Positions 44,601 to 55,602 of a stretch of DNA of 64,000 nucleotides are shown in pieces. Numbering within the stretch: position 1 is the stretch's first letter; each line of letters starts with the position of its first letter. Location of the stretch: positions 744,001 to 808,000 of the forward strand of contig JABYQQ010000013.1 in the NCBI GenBank assembly GCA_022605405.1, written 5' to 3'. The translations under genes were made by a program, and so were the position numbers. Origin of the DNA: Earliella scabrosa. Lineage: Eukaryota > Basidiomycota > Agaricomycetes > Polyporales > Polyporaceae. The notes beneath the pieces were generated by a model. That model saw only the letters and a list, made by a program, of their open reading frames with translations, searched no databases and had not been told where the DNA came from.

Positions 44601-46057
44601 GCATTGAGATTCGGCTCATACACGTCGATGCAGAGGTTGATCAATATCGACCGGAAGCTGCATTAGTGTCTCGTGTCTTTGCGACAGTAAAGGACCTAGA
44701 AATCCTAGATCACATCAAGACGTCGACATGGAGGAAGTTCTTGACAAGCCTCCGTGCAGACTCTCGAGGCAACGTTCGCGAAACCGACTCGAACATGGTG
44801 CGCGTCGAACTTCGCATGCTTCACCCAGTGCCTGGGCATCCATCTCAAGAAGCCAGGCTTCGAGTAAGTGTTCTACTTGCGTATGGTGTGACCATGCTCA
44901 TCGTCCCATAGGCGAAGATATTGCCCCTTAGACTGCACGTAGATCAAGATGCTCTCGACTTTCTCAAGCAGTTTTTTGCATTCAAGGATCCAGATGCTGC
45001 GCCTCCAGCTCCATCGGAGTCAGCAGACGAGATTTACTTCCGTACGTACAGTCCAACTTGACCCGTAGCGCATCTATCCTAATCTTGTCATGCAGAGCAA
45101 GCGGAAGTCTTCCCTGTCGACATCAAGCTCGACTACAAGCCGCGGCGTGTTGACTATCGTGCTCTGCGAGAAGGTCGTACGATCGAGCTCATGAACTTCT
45201 TCCACTTCGACGGCGCAGAGATGACGCTGAGACACATCACAGTCAAAGGAGTGAGTTGTCAATTTCCCTCGATACTGGTGTCGTCCGCTGACGATTCCGA
45301 TAGATCACAGGTTGGCCCAAGTTCTTCGACTTGCTCAACGACCTGTGGACTCCAGACGTGAAAGCGACTCAGCTGGTCGAAGTCATTTCGGGCGTTGCTC
45401 CAATTCGTTCGGTCGTCAACGTCGGCTCTGGCGTGGCGGATCTCGTCTTGCTGCCCATTGCACAGTACAAGAAGGACGGACGGGTCTATCGCGGACTGCA
45501 GAAGGGCACCAATGCATTCATGAAATCCACCGCGATGGAGGCGATCAAGCTCGGCGCTCGTCTTGCGACGGGAACGCAAGTCATCCTGGAGCAGGCGGAG
45601 ACGGTGCTTGGCGGCCAGTTCAAGGACGAAGTGATGGCGGAGGCTCTGCAGGTGCCAATGCCGGTCGATCTGGATGACGGGGAGCTCGATGAAGACACTG
45701 CTGACCTCATCAGCAAGTACGCTGAGCAGCCGGTCAACGTGAAGGAAGGCGTGCAGTCGGCGTATAGGAGCTTGAAGCGCAACCTCAACTCAGCGGCCCA
45801 GACTATTCTTGCTGTTCCGATGGAGGTATATGAGAGGTCTGGCAACGAGGTATGGGTGTTATCTACGATACGTGCTCCAACACTTACTGATTCTCCTGTA
45901 GGGTGCCGTTCGTGCTGTTGTACGCGCGGTTCCAATCGCCGTCCTCAAGCCCATGATCGGTGCGACGGAGGCCGTGAGCAAGACCCTCTTGGGCCTCCAG
46001 AACACTCTAGATCCGAACATCCGGCAGGAGAATGAAGCCAAGTACAAGCAGCGCTAG
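38629..46057 (+). CDS. ATG2: Autophagy-related protein 2 (chorein-type lipid-transfer protein)
   Basis: This is the largest complete gene in the window, about 2,200 aa over many exons, one of them over 2.7 kb. It starts [20 protein letters not shown], with [20 protein letters not shown] and [20 protein letters not shown] forming the chorein-N domain, followed by [21 protein letters not shown] long disordered Ser/Pro-rich region (about 39.5-40.2 kb) separates this from beta-rich repeats. The Atg2 C-terminal region includes [60 protein letters not shown] and a terminal amphipathic segment to KYKQR (TAG 46055-46057). ATG2 bridges ER and phagophore and transfers phospholipids during autophagosome growth, together with Atg9 and Atg18. 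Confidence 0.95.
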
Positions 46058-46285
46058 ACCATCTCTATCTCTCTTGAGTCTCACCATCATCCCGGATGCA
46101 TATACGCATACACTGTACTTCTAACCGCACGCTTGTAGTCATCATACCAGTACACATTACCGGGAACATATCTCATAGCATGTACGTGTACATCACATAG
46201 CAATACACCGACCGTGGCTTGACCGCAAAGCATATCGACGTGAGAGGAGGGAGGGAAGAGGAGAGGCGTACAGAATGGAGGAGCA

Positions 46286-47075
46286 TCAGTCGATGTCCAT
46301 ACCCATCGACCGTCCCTCGCCCGCAACCAATGCACTCCGTGTCTTGGTCGCGACCTTGATCTTTTCCTTGACCATTTGCGCTTCTGGAGTGATAGGCTGG
46401 AGGAGCTTGACGGAGGTCTTCTCGAGCTTGCGCTTTCTGTGCGCCTTGAGCTTCTCTCTCGCAGCCGCCATCCTGATCGAGAGGAAATGAGGGATACATG
46501 CAACGCAGGAGTTCGCGGGGAAACGCACCGGTTCTTCCAGAAAGCATGCTCCCGCTTCTGCTTGATCTCCGATATCCTCTTCATCGCCTTCACCGTCGTC
46601 TGGACCAGCTCGCGGTCGTACCGGACGGGGACGTTTCTCCTCTTCTCGAACTCAATCGTGGAATCCTGGGGGTGTTCGGTTGGGAGGGGGATTGCGTAGG
46701 AGATGAAGAGGTACGTACGATGGTCATCTCCTTCCCAGCAGCCTTACGGAATGCCTTCGTCCAGCGTACCTTCCTCGGGTTCCGCTTCATCCTACGAGCG
46801 AGATATAGGTCAGATGTGAGTTCACTATGGACGGAGGGGGTATGCCGTACTTGAAGTTTTTGTTGCATCTACATGTCTCGTCGTCAAAACAATCTCAAGA
46901 GTGGAGCGCAAGTGTACTCACTTCGAGCTGCAGAAGCGGAAGACCTTGGCATCGTTCCGGACGAATGCGCTCCCTATCGCATGGTGAGCCGCATCACATA
47001 TGAGAGATTCAGAACAGACGTACCATGTCCTGGGTACACGCTTTTTGAGCAGAAATAGCACTTTTCGATACGCAT
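46286..47075 (-). CDS. RLP24: Ribosome biogenesis protein RLP24 (eL24-like)
   Basis: Multi-exon. The start [18 protein letters not shown] joins [17 protein letters not shown], giving the two CxxC-type pairs of the eL24/RLP24 zinc ribbon. Next come [64 protein letters not shown] and AFWKNR, then [20 protein letters not shown]. The end is MGMDID with TGA at 46286-46288. The [18 protein letters not shown] signature is RLP24 rather than ribosomal eL24. It holds the eL24 site on pre-60S particles and recruits the AAA-ATPase Drg1 for cytoplasmic release. It converges with ATG2, with about 230 bp between the two stops. Confidence 0.94.
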
Positions 47076-47146
47076 GGCGGCGGCAGGTCGGTGTGCAGCG
47101 AATGCTCTGCACGCACGCCGGGTCTCACAGAATTTCTTAGCCGCCC

Positions 47147-47485
47147 ATGGTGCCCAAGCATGAGCAAACAAGGGCACCTTATAAGGTTCGGTCAAACGCC
47201 CATGACTGCGAGTCTTTCGGTTCCGACGACCACATCGCTGTCGACGTGTCGACGCTACAGGGCCCGTCCTGTCCGCTCCCCTCTGTTGTTGTGTGCCTTG
47301 GATGCCGTCAAGTCCTCAAGTGTTCCCAAGACATAACGAATCTGCGCGTGAAGTGTCAGTGTCACAAGATGAAGCTGGATGCTCAAGCACAGCTCGCAAG
47401 AGAGGCAGTTTTGAAGTGCTTGAAGACACCGACGACCCTAGAGAAGATCTCGCGTGCAGCAAGCTACAGACCGGTCACCGGCTAG
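47147..47485 (+). CDS. Small Cys-containing ORF, coding status uncertain
   Basis: ATG 47147 opens a 112-codon frame (MVPKHEQTRAPYKVRSNAHD to PVTG). The middle part has VVVCLGCRQVLKCSQDITNL and VKCQCHK, with six cysteines in CxxC and CxCH spacing that could bind a metal, and a following helix KLDAQAQLAREAVLKCLK. No family was recognised and no introns are needed. It begins 72 bp upstream of the RLP24 start on the opposite strand. The remaining sequence to 48,111 shows no further support for coding. Confidence 0.35.
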   Translation: MVPKHEQTRAPYKVRSNAHDCESFGSDDHIAVDVSTLQGPSCPLPSVVVCLGCRQVLKCSQDITNLRVKCQCHKMKLDAQAQLAREAVLKCLKTPTTLEKISRAASYRPVTG

Positions 47486-48111
47486 CTCAAAGCTCGACAT
47501 TACGCAACCGCAACGTGTGCTGTCTGGCAGTGTCGCCCGCAAGAAGACGCGCAAGACCACAAGAAGGCGTGACAGAAGGCTGAAGAGATCACGATGACGA
47601 CGTCGACGAGACCTGAGCGTTTCGTTCAGGGATTGACCTCCTTCGCGTGAGCAATTACCTTGAAGTTGTGTGTTCTAAGTGGGCGTATGTTTGTAGCGCA
47701 AGACGTCACGGCGAGGGCGACGGTCAGACGCGACGCGACATAACAGCACAGCCGGTCCTCCGCAACAGCTGTCGGATGCTCGGGTGGCTGCGTGACTGTA
47801 ACGGCAACTCGCGAAGGTTCAATATACTCCTATCCAGGGTCAACAGCTCGAACGGATGACCTTCGCCGAATGAGCAAGATCTATTCCAAAGCAAGAGCGA
47901 CGACAGCGAGCTAATATACAACCAAGATGACGACGGGCACGTATAGATACATTTTTGTTGAACATTAGATGAGTACTATGCATTATCCAACGGCACTGAC
48001 TGCGAGCGTGCAACCGGAGGAGGGATATCAAGATGACAGCAACGAACGCGGAAGCATACCAAGAAATTCATCGCACAACGTCAAGGCTCGCCCTCAGCCT
48101 GGAAGTGCACT

Positions 48112-48642
48112 TCAAGAACGCCTCTTGAGAATACGCGTGTTCCTCACCGCAAACGCAAGATCCTGAAGACACGTCAAGATGTGAGAGGACATGGGAGATT
48201 GGGTAGCGACGCACGATAATGAGCGACGTGAGACTCCGTTTTCTCTTCATCTTCTTACCCTCCACATCTTCCAAGACGCGTTCCAAGTTCGCGGTGTCGT
48301 CCTATGGCCCAAACGTGTCAGTGCAGTCGCAGCTGGAGAGCCATGGCGTACTCACGGGACGGACCTCCCGCTGCTCCACGGTCTCCTGCGGTTGTGACCG
48401 ATAATCGACCGTTTGCTTGGAATTCGCGCGGCCACGATTGAGTTTGTGATGCTCACGACGGGACTTTGACCAGGGGCGCTCACCATCAACGGGTTTGCCA
48501 CATTCTTGCGACGCGTTTGGGGGTATGGGTGGAATCTGACGAGGATGCTCTCGCGGTATGTCGGGAGCCGAAGACTGTCCTTCTGCAGCTCGAACGACAT
48601 GGTGGTGAAGGAGGGCAGGGGAAGCTCGTCGATGGTGCGCAT
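48112..48642 (-). CDS. Hypothetical small multi-exon gene
   Basis: The first exon is open from ATG 48642 (MRTIDELPLPSFTTMSFELQ to HNRRRPWSSGRSV) and meets a good donor, GTGAGT, at 48355. Beyond it another open segment reads NLERVLEDVEGKKMKRKRSL and then, past an intron with a TCTTCAG acceptor, DLAFAVRNTRILKRRS to TGA 48112-48114. However, the obvious acceptor at 48302 does not keep that frame: it leads to a different short C-terminus. Start and overall orientation are plausible, but the exon joins are unresolved. No homology was recognised. Confidence 0.4.
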
Positions 48643-49649
48643 TGCGGGGATTAGAATAGAGGTGTATGAAGTAGACGAGAGCGCGTCCGCGCGTGTAAGG
48701 AACGAATAGAGCCGGGGTGGAAGGTGGGGGAAGGGAAGGAGAAGGGGGCGAGGGGAAGCGACACGCGATCGCCGAATTTATAGGCGAAAGAAGGGACCCG
48801 GAAGCAGCATCTCGTAAAGTGGTAGAGGATCAGTCTGCCAATGAGCTTGCTCATTTGAGCTCGCGCGTTCCCGAGACGGCGCTGAGTCGGGACTGAGTGT
48901 CCACCACATGGACGAACTCGCCTGTGAACCACCACCACGTCTGTACCCCATGCACCTGTCTCGCCTCAGCCCAGAGCACGCCAGCACGAGTCAAGCAGCA
49001 CAAGATGGAATCGCGTCAACGTCCACCGAAGAAGAAGGGGGACGAGATGCTGCTGCGACCGCAAGCATTCGGCCGAGGCGAGGATAGGCCTCTCTAAACT
49101 TCTGCGTCTGCGTGAGCTAACGGCAAGTCAATTCTCCGGTAGCAAAACAGTCAGAAATCGACAGCAACGAGTATCAAGACAGGACGAGGCATCTGCGCCA
49201 CCAAGAAGACGCACTACCGAGGGATTTGGTGTGGGATGGGCGACGACAGGGCATACTGGTGAGTCTCTCCAGCCCTCTCCGTGCCTTTTCGCTGGCGATA
49301 GTGGCCAGTCGGTCATGGATACCAACGTATCAACCTCAACATCACGAGCAAGTACAGTCGTGCCTCGATCCCGGTCAAGTCATGCTGTATGCCTGAAACA
49401 TACACGGTACATGCGTGTTCATCGTTGTTACCGCTGACCTTTGGTTCTTCCACAGATAATCCATTTCCCATTCCGCAGAAACGCAGCATATGTGGCATTC
49501 TAGATGAACGTATGCGATCCAGGACCTGCCCTACAACGCGCAGATGGACGAGTATCCCTCTACCTGTGACAAATGCCGAGAGTGACATGTGTCACGGGTG
49601 ACACATGTCACTCTCGGCCGTGACCACAAAGGTGGTGAGTGCCCCAGCC
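48643..49649. other. Non-coding stretch containing a perfect 44-bp hairpin
   Basis: About 1 kb without convincing coding sequence. The only structured element seen is the inverted repeat at 49575-49618 described separately. Confidence 0.4.
49575..49618. repeat. Perfect nested inverted repeat (21-bp arms, 2-nt loop)
   Basis: Bases 49575-49595 and 49598-49618 are perfect reverse complements around GG. Each arm itself contains the imperfect dyad GTGACATGTGTCAC, so TGACA/TGTCA occurs four times in 30 bp. Flanking copies of GTGAC (49566-49570 and 49620-49624) extend the pattern. Confidence 0.9.
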
Positions 49650-50591
49650 TCAGGAAGTACTGCTCATGTTATACACTAAAATTCGGGGTGGTAACCAGAT
49701 GAATGAGCAATCATACCGTGATGATTGTGATTGTCCGCCTTCGGAGGATGCGTCTGCACTGCCAAAAATGTGCTCCATATCGCGGATCGGAGCCTCAGGC
49801 TCGACCGAGGTATGGAACCCGGTGATAGGTTCTATCGGCAAAATATTGGGATTTGCGAGCACGACAACAAGGGAACAACTCACCGATCTTTGCCAACGGA
49901 TGGACCTCCGTGAAGGCGCCCTGAGCAACCAGGGTGGAACTGGGATGTCGGGCTCGTGTTCCCGGAACGGAGTCGACTTGCTCGACTAGAGCGGTCGACA
50001 TTGCGTCGCGAAGCTCCAGGAAGACCACGAAGCTCGCTGCGACACGCCAACCAACCGCGGTGCCATGACTCTCGGTATGAGAGGTCGCGATGTCGGCTGA
50101 CACCTTGAGGGCATGGCGCGAGGTCGTGACCAGACAAAGGGATGTGACCAGCAGCAATTCTGGGACACTCTGGAGAGCGACAAACAGTCAACCGTGCATC
50201 CCAGAGCGTCGACAGCGCATTCCAGGAGTGAGGCAACGAGAGCAAGCAGAAGCTGAGGAATAGGAGAGAAGCTGCTTTCGCCCTCCCGCAATCTTCGCGC
50301 GAGCATGCCTTGCCTTGGTATGTCAACGCCTGTATTGAATTAGGGATTCCAGCAGCGTTCATGCAAAGCGCAGACATTCGTGGGCCATAACGCAGGGACA
50401 GCGAAGGGGAGTGGGTCGTCGTCGCTGTGTGCGGCGGCGTGCGCTGCAACGGGCGTGGCGTACGTGCCGCTAAGGCCAATATCAGCAGTGGCGCCGTTCG
50501 CGGACCGATCAAGGTCGCTCATTTGCTCAAGCGGACTCTCTGATCGCGACGAGACGCTGGACGCGCTGTCGATGTCGCCTCTCGTCTCCAC
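49650..50591 (-). CDS. Possible multi-exon hypothetical gene
   Basis: Start ATG 50591 gives METRGDIDSASSVSSRSESP and an acidic disordered N-terminus to about 50,340. Further exons read VPELLLVTSLCLVTTSRHAL, KVSADIATSHTESHGTAVGW, VAASFVVFLELRDAMSTALV and AQGAFTEVHPLAKI. The last then joins in frame, through a clean 52-nt intron (GTGAGT...GATAG, about 49.83-49.88 kb), to EPITGFHTSVEPEAPIRDME and HIFGSADASSEGGQSQSS. The joins between 50.16 and 50.34 kb could not be resolved. The hydrophobic middle (LLLALVASLLECAVDALGCT) may be a membrane segment. No family was recognised. It may be a degenerate gene. Confidence 0.35.
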
Positions 50592-51700
50592 TCATCTTGT
50601 TGCTCATCTCCCATGTCAATTCGCCACCTATGCATAACTAGCGCAATACAGAGGACGCTTCGTTTCACTCCGTGCCGTGCGTGCATACACTCCGCGCACC
50701 CCTGAACATCTGTTTCTCCGACGCTCGCGCTCTGGATCTCAAGTGTTGATGGCCGAAAGCAGAAAAGCTACTTCATGCACTCCGTGACGAACACGATGCA
50801 ACACCAGGAACCCGCTAGGAACCTGAATAGAATGACAAGACATTCTAAATCGTCGTCGACATGGTGAGTACTTGTATCGAAGTGTTCACGGGACCGGTCC
50901 TTCTTAGGCATTCAGGCTCATGTACATGCCACGGCATCACTGTACATTTGTCTTCGTGAACTGCGCATCCACGCACCGAGGGCAAGTCTGAAGCCCATCG
51001 CGCTACATAGAGCTCCGAGACCACATCAGCATGTCGGGACCAAATCACATCCGACCGGGTTGTTACGGGGACCTGAGTGACCTCGTCGCCCTCATCGTGA
51101 AGGGGGGCATGTCGAAGACTCGAAGGACAAGACGTCGCTATGTCTCATCCACGGCCCGACCGGCATCATGTTGGTTTCGCTAGGCATGATCGAGTACTAT
51201 GTATGTACGTCAGTGTCGGTCCCGGCGGGACAGTTCGGCCGCTCACAGCACTAACCACTGGAGCTCCAGGATTTTCCGAGCCTACACCTACTTACTGAAG
51301 CGGTGCCTTGATCATCATCCAGCCATTAACAATATGATCCACATGTCTGCAGATGTCTGCACATGACGAACGCCGCGTATCGGCCAAGATCGCTAGAGAG
51401 TGATCCAACATATGGTCTCGAGGTCACACGTGCCACAAGCCGTCCTACGCGACCGTTCTTGCCTCTCTTCGACCTCGCGAAACGTCTTCCACGGCGAACG
51501 AAGAACGACGAAGCAGGACCGCAGTGGTCACTAGTGCAGTGCGGGGCAACTTGCCGATGACGCACACACGCGTAGACGTTGCCTGGACGCGTCCCGCACC
51601 TCGTATAAAGGGTCTCAGAGAGCGAAGATGAACCTCGGCTTGCCATCAACTTCTCGTTGCTCGCAGTCGCTTCAATATCTGCTCTTCGTCGACGTCCATC
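50592..51700. other. Intergenic, gene-poor
   Basis: About 1.1 kb upstream of the GH43 gene with only short, overlapping frames. No transposase, LTR, tRNA or repeat was recognised. The last ~100 bp (with TATAAAG near 51,604) presumably form the GH43 core promoter. Confidence 0.4.
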
Positions 51701-52993
51701 ATGAAGTTCGGTGTTCTCGCTACTCTCATCACGCTCGCGACGTCTGCAGTCGCTGCGGCTCCCGGATGGAAGACGCCGAACCCAATCCCGGGCAGTGGTA
51801 TGTTCCCTTGTGCCAGTGTACTCACTTCAAACCACTAATGACATTCCCTCTCTTCCAGAGAACATCACCGTGCGTGACCCAACGCTCGTCTACAACCCGA
51901 AGAGCAAGGTATGTGTACCTTTATGCCCGACTGCCATACCATATCTCACACGGTTCCGTGCAGAAATACTTCGCGTTCTCGACCAGGGAGGGTGTCAAGA
52001 TCTTCACGGCCCCGCGCTTGACGGGGTAAGTGTTTGCATCTGATACATTCCTATCCTGCCTTCGTAATCACCGTCACTCCTCCTCGTAGCCCGTGGGAGC
52101 GTGCTGGCTCGGTCATGCCCAACTGCTCTGTGATCAACATTCCCGGCAACTGCAACATCTGGGCGCCGGATGTCGCCTTCATCGACGGCGAGTACCTCAT
52201 GTACTACTCCGTCTCGACCATCGGCAGCCAAAACTCTGCCATCGGCCTCGCGGTGAGCAAGACGTGCGAGCCTGGCGAATGGGAGGACCTCGGTACGGTT
52301 ATGACCTCGTCCCCTGGTGCCCCGTTCAACTCGAGTGCGTACATGTTCGTGTAACCTGGGACTGACCATCATCTCACGAACGCGCAACTTGCAGTCGACG
52401 CCCACATCCTCAAGGACGAGACGGGCATGCACCTGACCTTCGGCTCGTACTGGCAAGGTATCTTCCAGGTCCCGATGCGTAACAAGACCCATCTCGGTGC
52501 TGTACGTGCCGTTCCCGCTTGAGCGAGTGATCGCCACGAACTAACTTCTGCTTCCTTTCAGCCTCTTCCCGGTACCCACATCGCTGGTGGCGACGGTCGC
52601 CCATCAGAGGGCCCGACGATCTACAAGCCCTGGTACTCGCCATGGTACTTCGCGCTCTTCTCCGACGGCATCACGCCTCTCGGGGGCTCGACCGAGCCCC
52701 TCGAGCCCGGCAGGGAGTACAAGGTGCTCGTCGGGCGCGGCAAGAGCCCTCGCGGGCCCTTCTTCGACAAGGAGGGCCGGGACATCGGCATGGACAGGGC
52801 CGCGGGCACGCTCGTCCTCGGCTCGCACGACGAGGTGTACGCGCCCGGCGGGCAGAGCATCTACCGCGACCCCAAGACGGGCCGCGAGGTCATTTCGTAC
52901 CACTACGTGCGCAGGAGCGACCTCGGCGGCGACTCTTACCTCGGCTTCAACTACATCGACTTCTCGTCTGGGTGGCCCGTCCTCGTGTACTGA
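51701..52993 (+). CDS. Secreted GH43 endo-1,5-alpha-L-arabinanase
   Basis: Spliced from several exons, about 325 aa. ATG 51701 gives MKFGVLATLITLATSAVAAA, a clear signal peptide. The five-bladed beta-propeller of GH43 is marked by VRDPTLVY (Asp39, general base), IWAPDVAFIDGEYLMYYS (the Asp in APD tunes the acid), DAHILKDETGMHLTFGSYWQ and GRPSEGPTIYK (the Glu of SEGP, general acid). The C-terminal blocks AAGTLVLGSHDEVYAPGGQS and YHYVRRSDL follow. It ends at TGA 52991-52993. These enzymes cut alpha-1,5-linked arabinan side chains of pectin outside the cell, which fits a plant-debris-degrading lifestyle. A TATAAAG box lies about 95 bp upstream of the start. It has no obvious relation to the siderophore genes next to it. 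Confidence 0.92.
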
Positions 52994-53647
52994 GCGATTG
53001 CGCACGAACGATGGCGTGCGTATACTCTACGAAGTTACCTTACTGCAGCTAAGGATGTATGTATGTACCTCATGACTGGAACGAACGAGTAATGTGATAC
53101 GACGCGGATGCTGTGGCAATTGTGTGCGTTCTGGAGCTGTGTTACTGGTCTCTACCATGTGCCCGTGTAGTACTCTTCGCGAATGTTCGATGGCGCGAAG
53201 TGCTGTGAGTCCGTGCCTCCTTCGCCCAGCTCGTTCTGATGACTATCCGGATTCTCGCGAGGCATCTCCGAGGCGCGATTGAATGAGTTACGTGAGGTTA
53301 AGGGGCTGGAAGCTAGAGCGGGCTTCTCAAATGGCCGTGCACGTTTAAAGCAAGGTCTCATCCTTACTCTACATCGGGGACGTGCGGATCGCCTATCCGT
53401 GCCATGGGTGCAGCGTCATGACACTTGGTCGCGTCTCCCGAATAGGCCCGCCTCGCTTCTATCGACGCTTCGCTGGTGGTTCTGACTTCATGCCAAGAGT
53501 GCCGAATGCATATCTCTACGGAATCTCGTGCTCAGTCACAAAAGAGTACGTATTTTGTCAATCTTCCGAAGCGCTCCCGTAAATAAGCAACTGTACAAAG
53601 CACGCCGCACCACGCGACCAACTAGACGAACCGCCTTCTACGAGCTT
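52994..53647. other. Intergenic between GH43 and the siderophore locus
   Basis: This is the 3' flanks of two convergent genes. Short ORFs only; no tRNA or repeat was recognised. Confidence 0.4.
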
Positions 53648-55602
53648 CTACGCCTTCCAGAGCTCGTCGACCACAAGCCCGGCCCGCACGCCGACAATGC
53701 TGAGCAACGACTCGCTCAGGCCATGCGTAGATTGCGTGCAGCCCTGCAAGTACACCCTCGGTTCGCTCGCGCCAGGGCCCTCCGTCTCGCCCCTGCTCTC
53801 TTTCTCGGAGAGGAGACGGTACGTGCGCGAGATGCGCACCTTGGAGGGCTGCGCCTCGCTGCTCAAGGCCGCATGGTGCGAATGCGGCGTGTCGGGCGTC
53901 GGCGGTGTCGAGAACCCGTCCGTGGACGACGACGACGTGCGCGACGACGCCAGGTCCTCGACGAGGTCAGAGAACAGCGGGAGAGAGTGCGGGCTGGGGA
54001 CCGCTTCGGACTCGGCGACGAGCTCGATCGCGGGCGACTTGATCCCAAAGTGGCTCGCGAGATTCGACGACGCGAGGAGGCGCATCCACGCGTCTCGGTC
54101 GTAGCCCGTACCGCAGAACACGGCGTCGTACGTCTTTTGGAAGACGGCGCGGGTGAGCACGCCGTGCAGTGTGAGCCGGATGGACTCGCTCCCGGCGGGC
54201 TCTGATGGGACGATGTCGGCGGAGTAGATGGACGTGTAGGGGAAGAGGGTGATGCGCGATCGGATAGACTCGTCTTCGCGCCCGGTACGCGCCTTGATGC
54301 CGTCTTGGAGCTTTTGGTGATACATGACTTCGTAGAACTACATGGGATCCTCCTCAGCACGGTGGAGTTAGAGAGACATGAGAGAGACTGACTGCATCGA
54401 TGGTGTTGACGTTGACGACACTGTAGTTAGTGGCGTTGTACTCGTGCAGGACATGTTGGCGATCCCGTTTTGTGGGCAGGCCAAACATGAAGTCGGTAGC
54501 TGTGGGACCCATTGAGACACTATGTCAGAGAAGCAGGGGTAGAGCTACTTACACGCAGGATCGAAGATCTCATTGGAAAAGGGGGAGTCGTCGCTGGGTT
54601 TGAGCGACCCCTTTCGGAAGATCATGTCAAGCTGATGCTTCTGTCCGTTGGACGTGGGCAGGGAGTTAAGGCGGCCATGCAAGTCGAGGAGAACTTCAGT
54701 AGCCGACTGGCCGGCGCCGATCACAGCAATACGGAGCGGGGCCGAATTTCGGGGAAGGGAGGCAAAGAAAGCATCGGCGGAGGATATGTAGGACGCGCTG
54801 TGGTGAATGCGAGGATGTGGCCAATGCACGGCCAGCGCGGGGGGCAGCTTGGGCGTCCCGCCCGGGGAGAGAATGAGGTTCTCTGACAGGAGAGTTCAGG
54901 ACTGTTTCTATTATTAGATGATTAGGACAGCATCGAAACTCACTCGCTCGTTTGCAGAACTCCTCCCCCGAGTCGAGGTTGCGGCTCCGGACCTCGACGG
55001 TGCCGTCGTCGGAGCGGGTGATAGCGACGACCTCCTCACCATAGCGTACTTGGACGCCACGCTTTTGGACGTTGTCGGCGGCCCAAGACAGATAGTCGGC
55101 GTATTCCTGACGAGTAGGTGTGAAGCTGCCACGGTTGATGAAGTTGAGAAGCCGATCCTGCGAGTGGAGATAGGCCAGGAAGGTTATGGGAGACTGGGGA
55201 GAGCGGAGGGTCGCTAGGTCCTTCAGGAAGCTGGAGGTGATGGGGTGAGATTAGCCACCTTGTTCCGATCCTGGAAAGTGGACAGTTTACCTGATCTGCA
55301 TCCGCGAGTTGGGGAGCAGCATGCCGGGGTGCCATCGGAACTCGCGCTGCTTCTCGATGAAGAGCACCTGCTGCAGCGGCGCATGACTCTGGTCACCGGA
55401 GCATCGAGTAGCAGATAGCGGACCGAAGGTTCTGTGAGCGGGCGCTGGTATGAGACGGAAAGCTGGTCGCACTCACCGAGGCATGCGCAGAGTCGCGGCT
55501 GGCCTGCTTGTCGAGAATAGCACCAGCTATAGCGATATTGGCCGGGCCAAAGCCTAAGCCTATCAGGTCGTAGAGAGGGGCGGAGGCTATAGACGGGGAC
55601 AT
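53648..55602 (-). CDS. L-ornithine N5-monooxygenase (SidA/omo1-type)
   Basis: Multi-exon, about 540 aa. The start MSPSIASAPLYDLIGLGFGP contains the FAD-binding GxGxxN-like fingerprint (GLGFGPANIAIAG), followed by VLFIEKQREFRWHPGMLLPN and SRMQIR. The NADPH-binding motif is IAVIGAGQSATEVLLDLHGR. Further typical blocks are NLILSPGGTPKLPPALAVHW, DSPFSNEIFDPACK, HEYNATNYSVVNVNTIDAFY and DAVFCGTGYDRD near the C-terminus. A hydrophilic Ser/Thr/Pro-rich insertion lies near the end (SSRTSSSSTDGFSTPPTPDT). The stop is TAG 53648-53650. It hydroxylates the side-chain amine of L-ornithine, the first committed step of hydroxamate siderophore synthesis, and faces the NRPS across a shared promoter, as in the ferrichrome A locus of Omphalotus. 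Confidence 0.95.

Noticed and set aside
50845..51649. Short minus-strand frames upstream of GH43 as a gene
   Set aside because: They are short, overlap in several frames, and show no consistent donors and acceptors linking them and no recognisable motif.
52587..53075. Arg/Ser/Thr-rich 162-codon frame and its antisense partner
   Set aside because: It is a frame-shifted reading of the GC-rich last exon of the GH43 gene, where the third frame encodes the conserved propeller blades.
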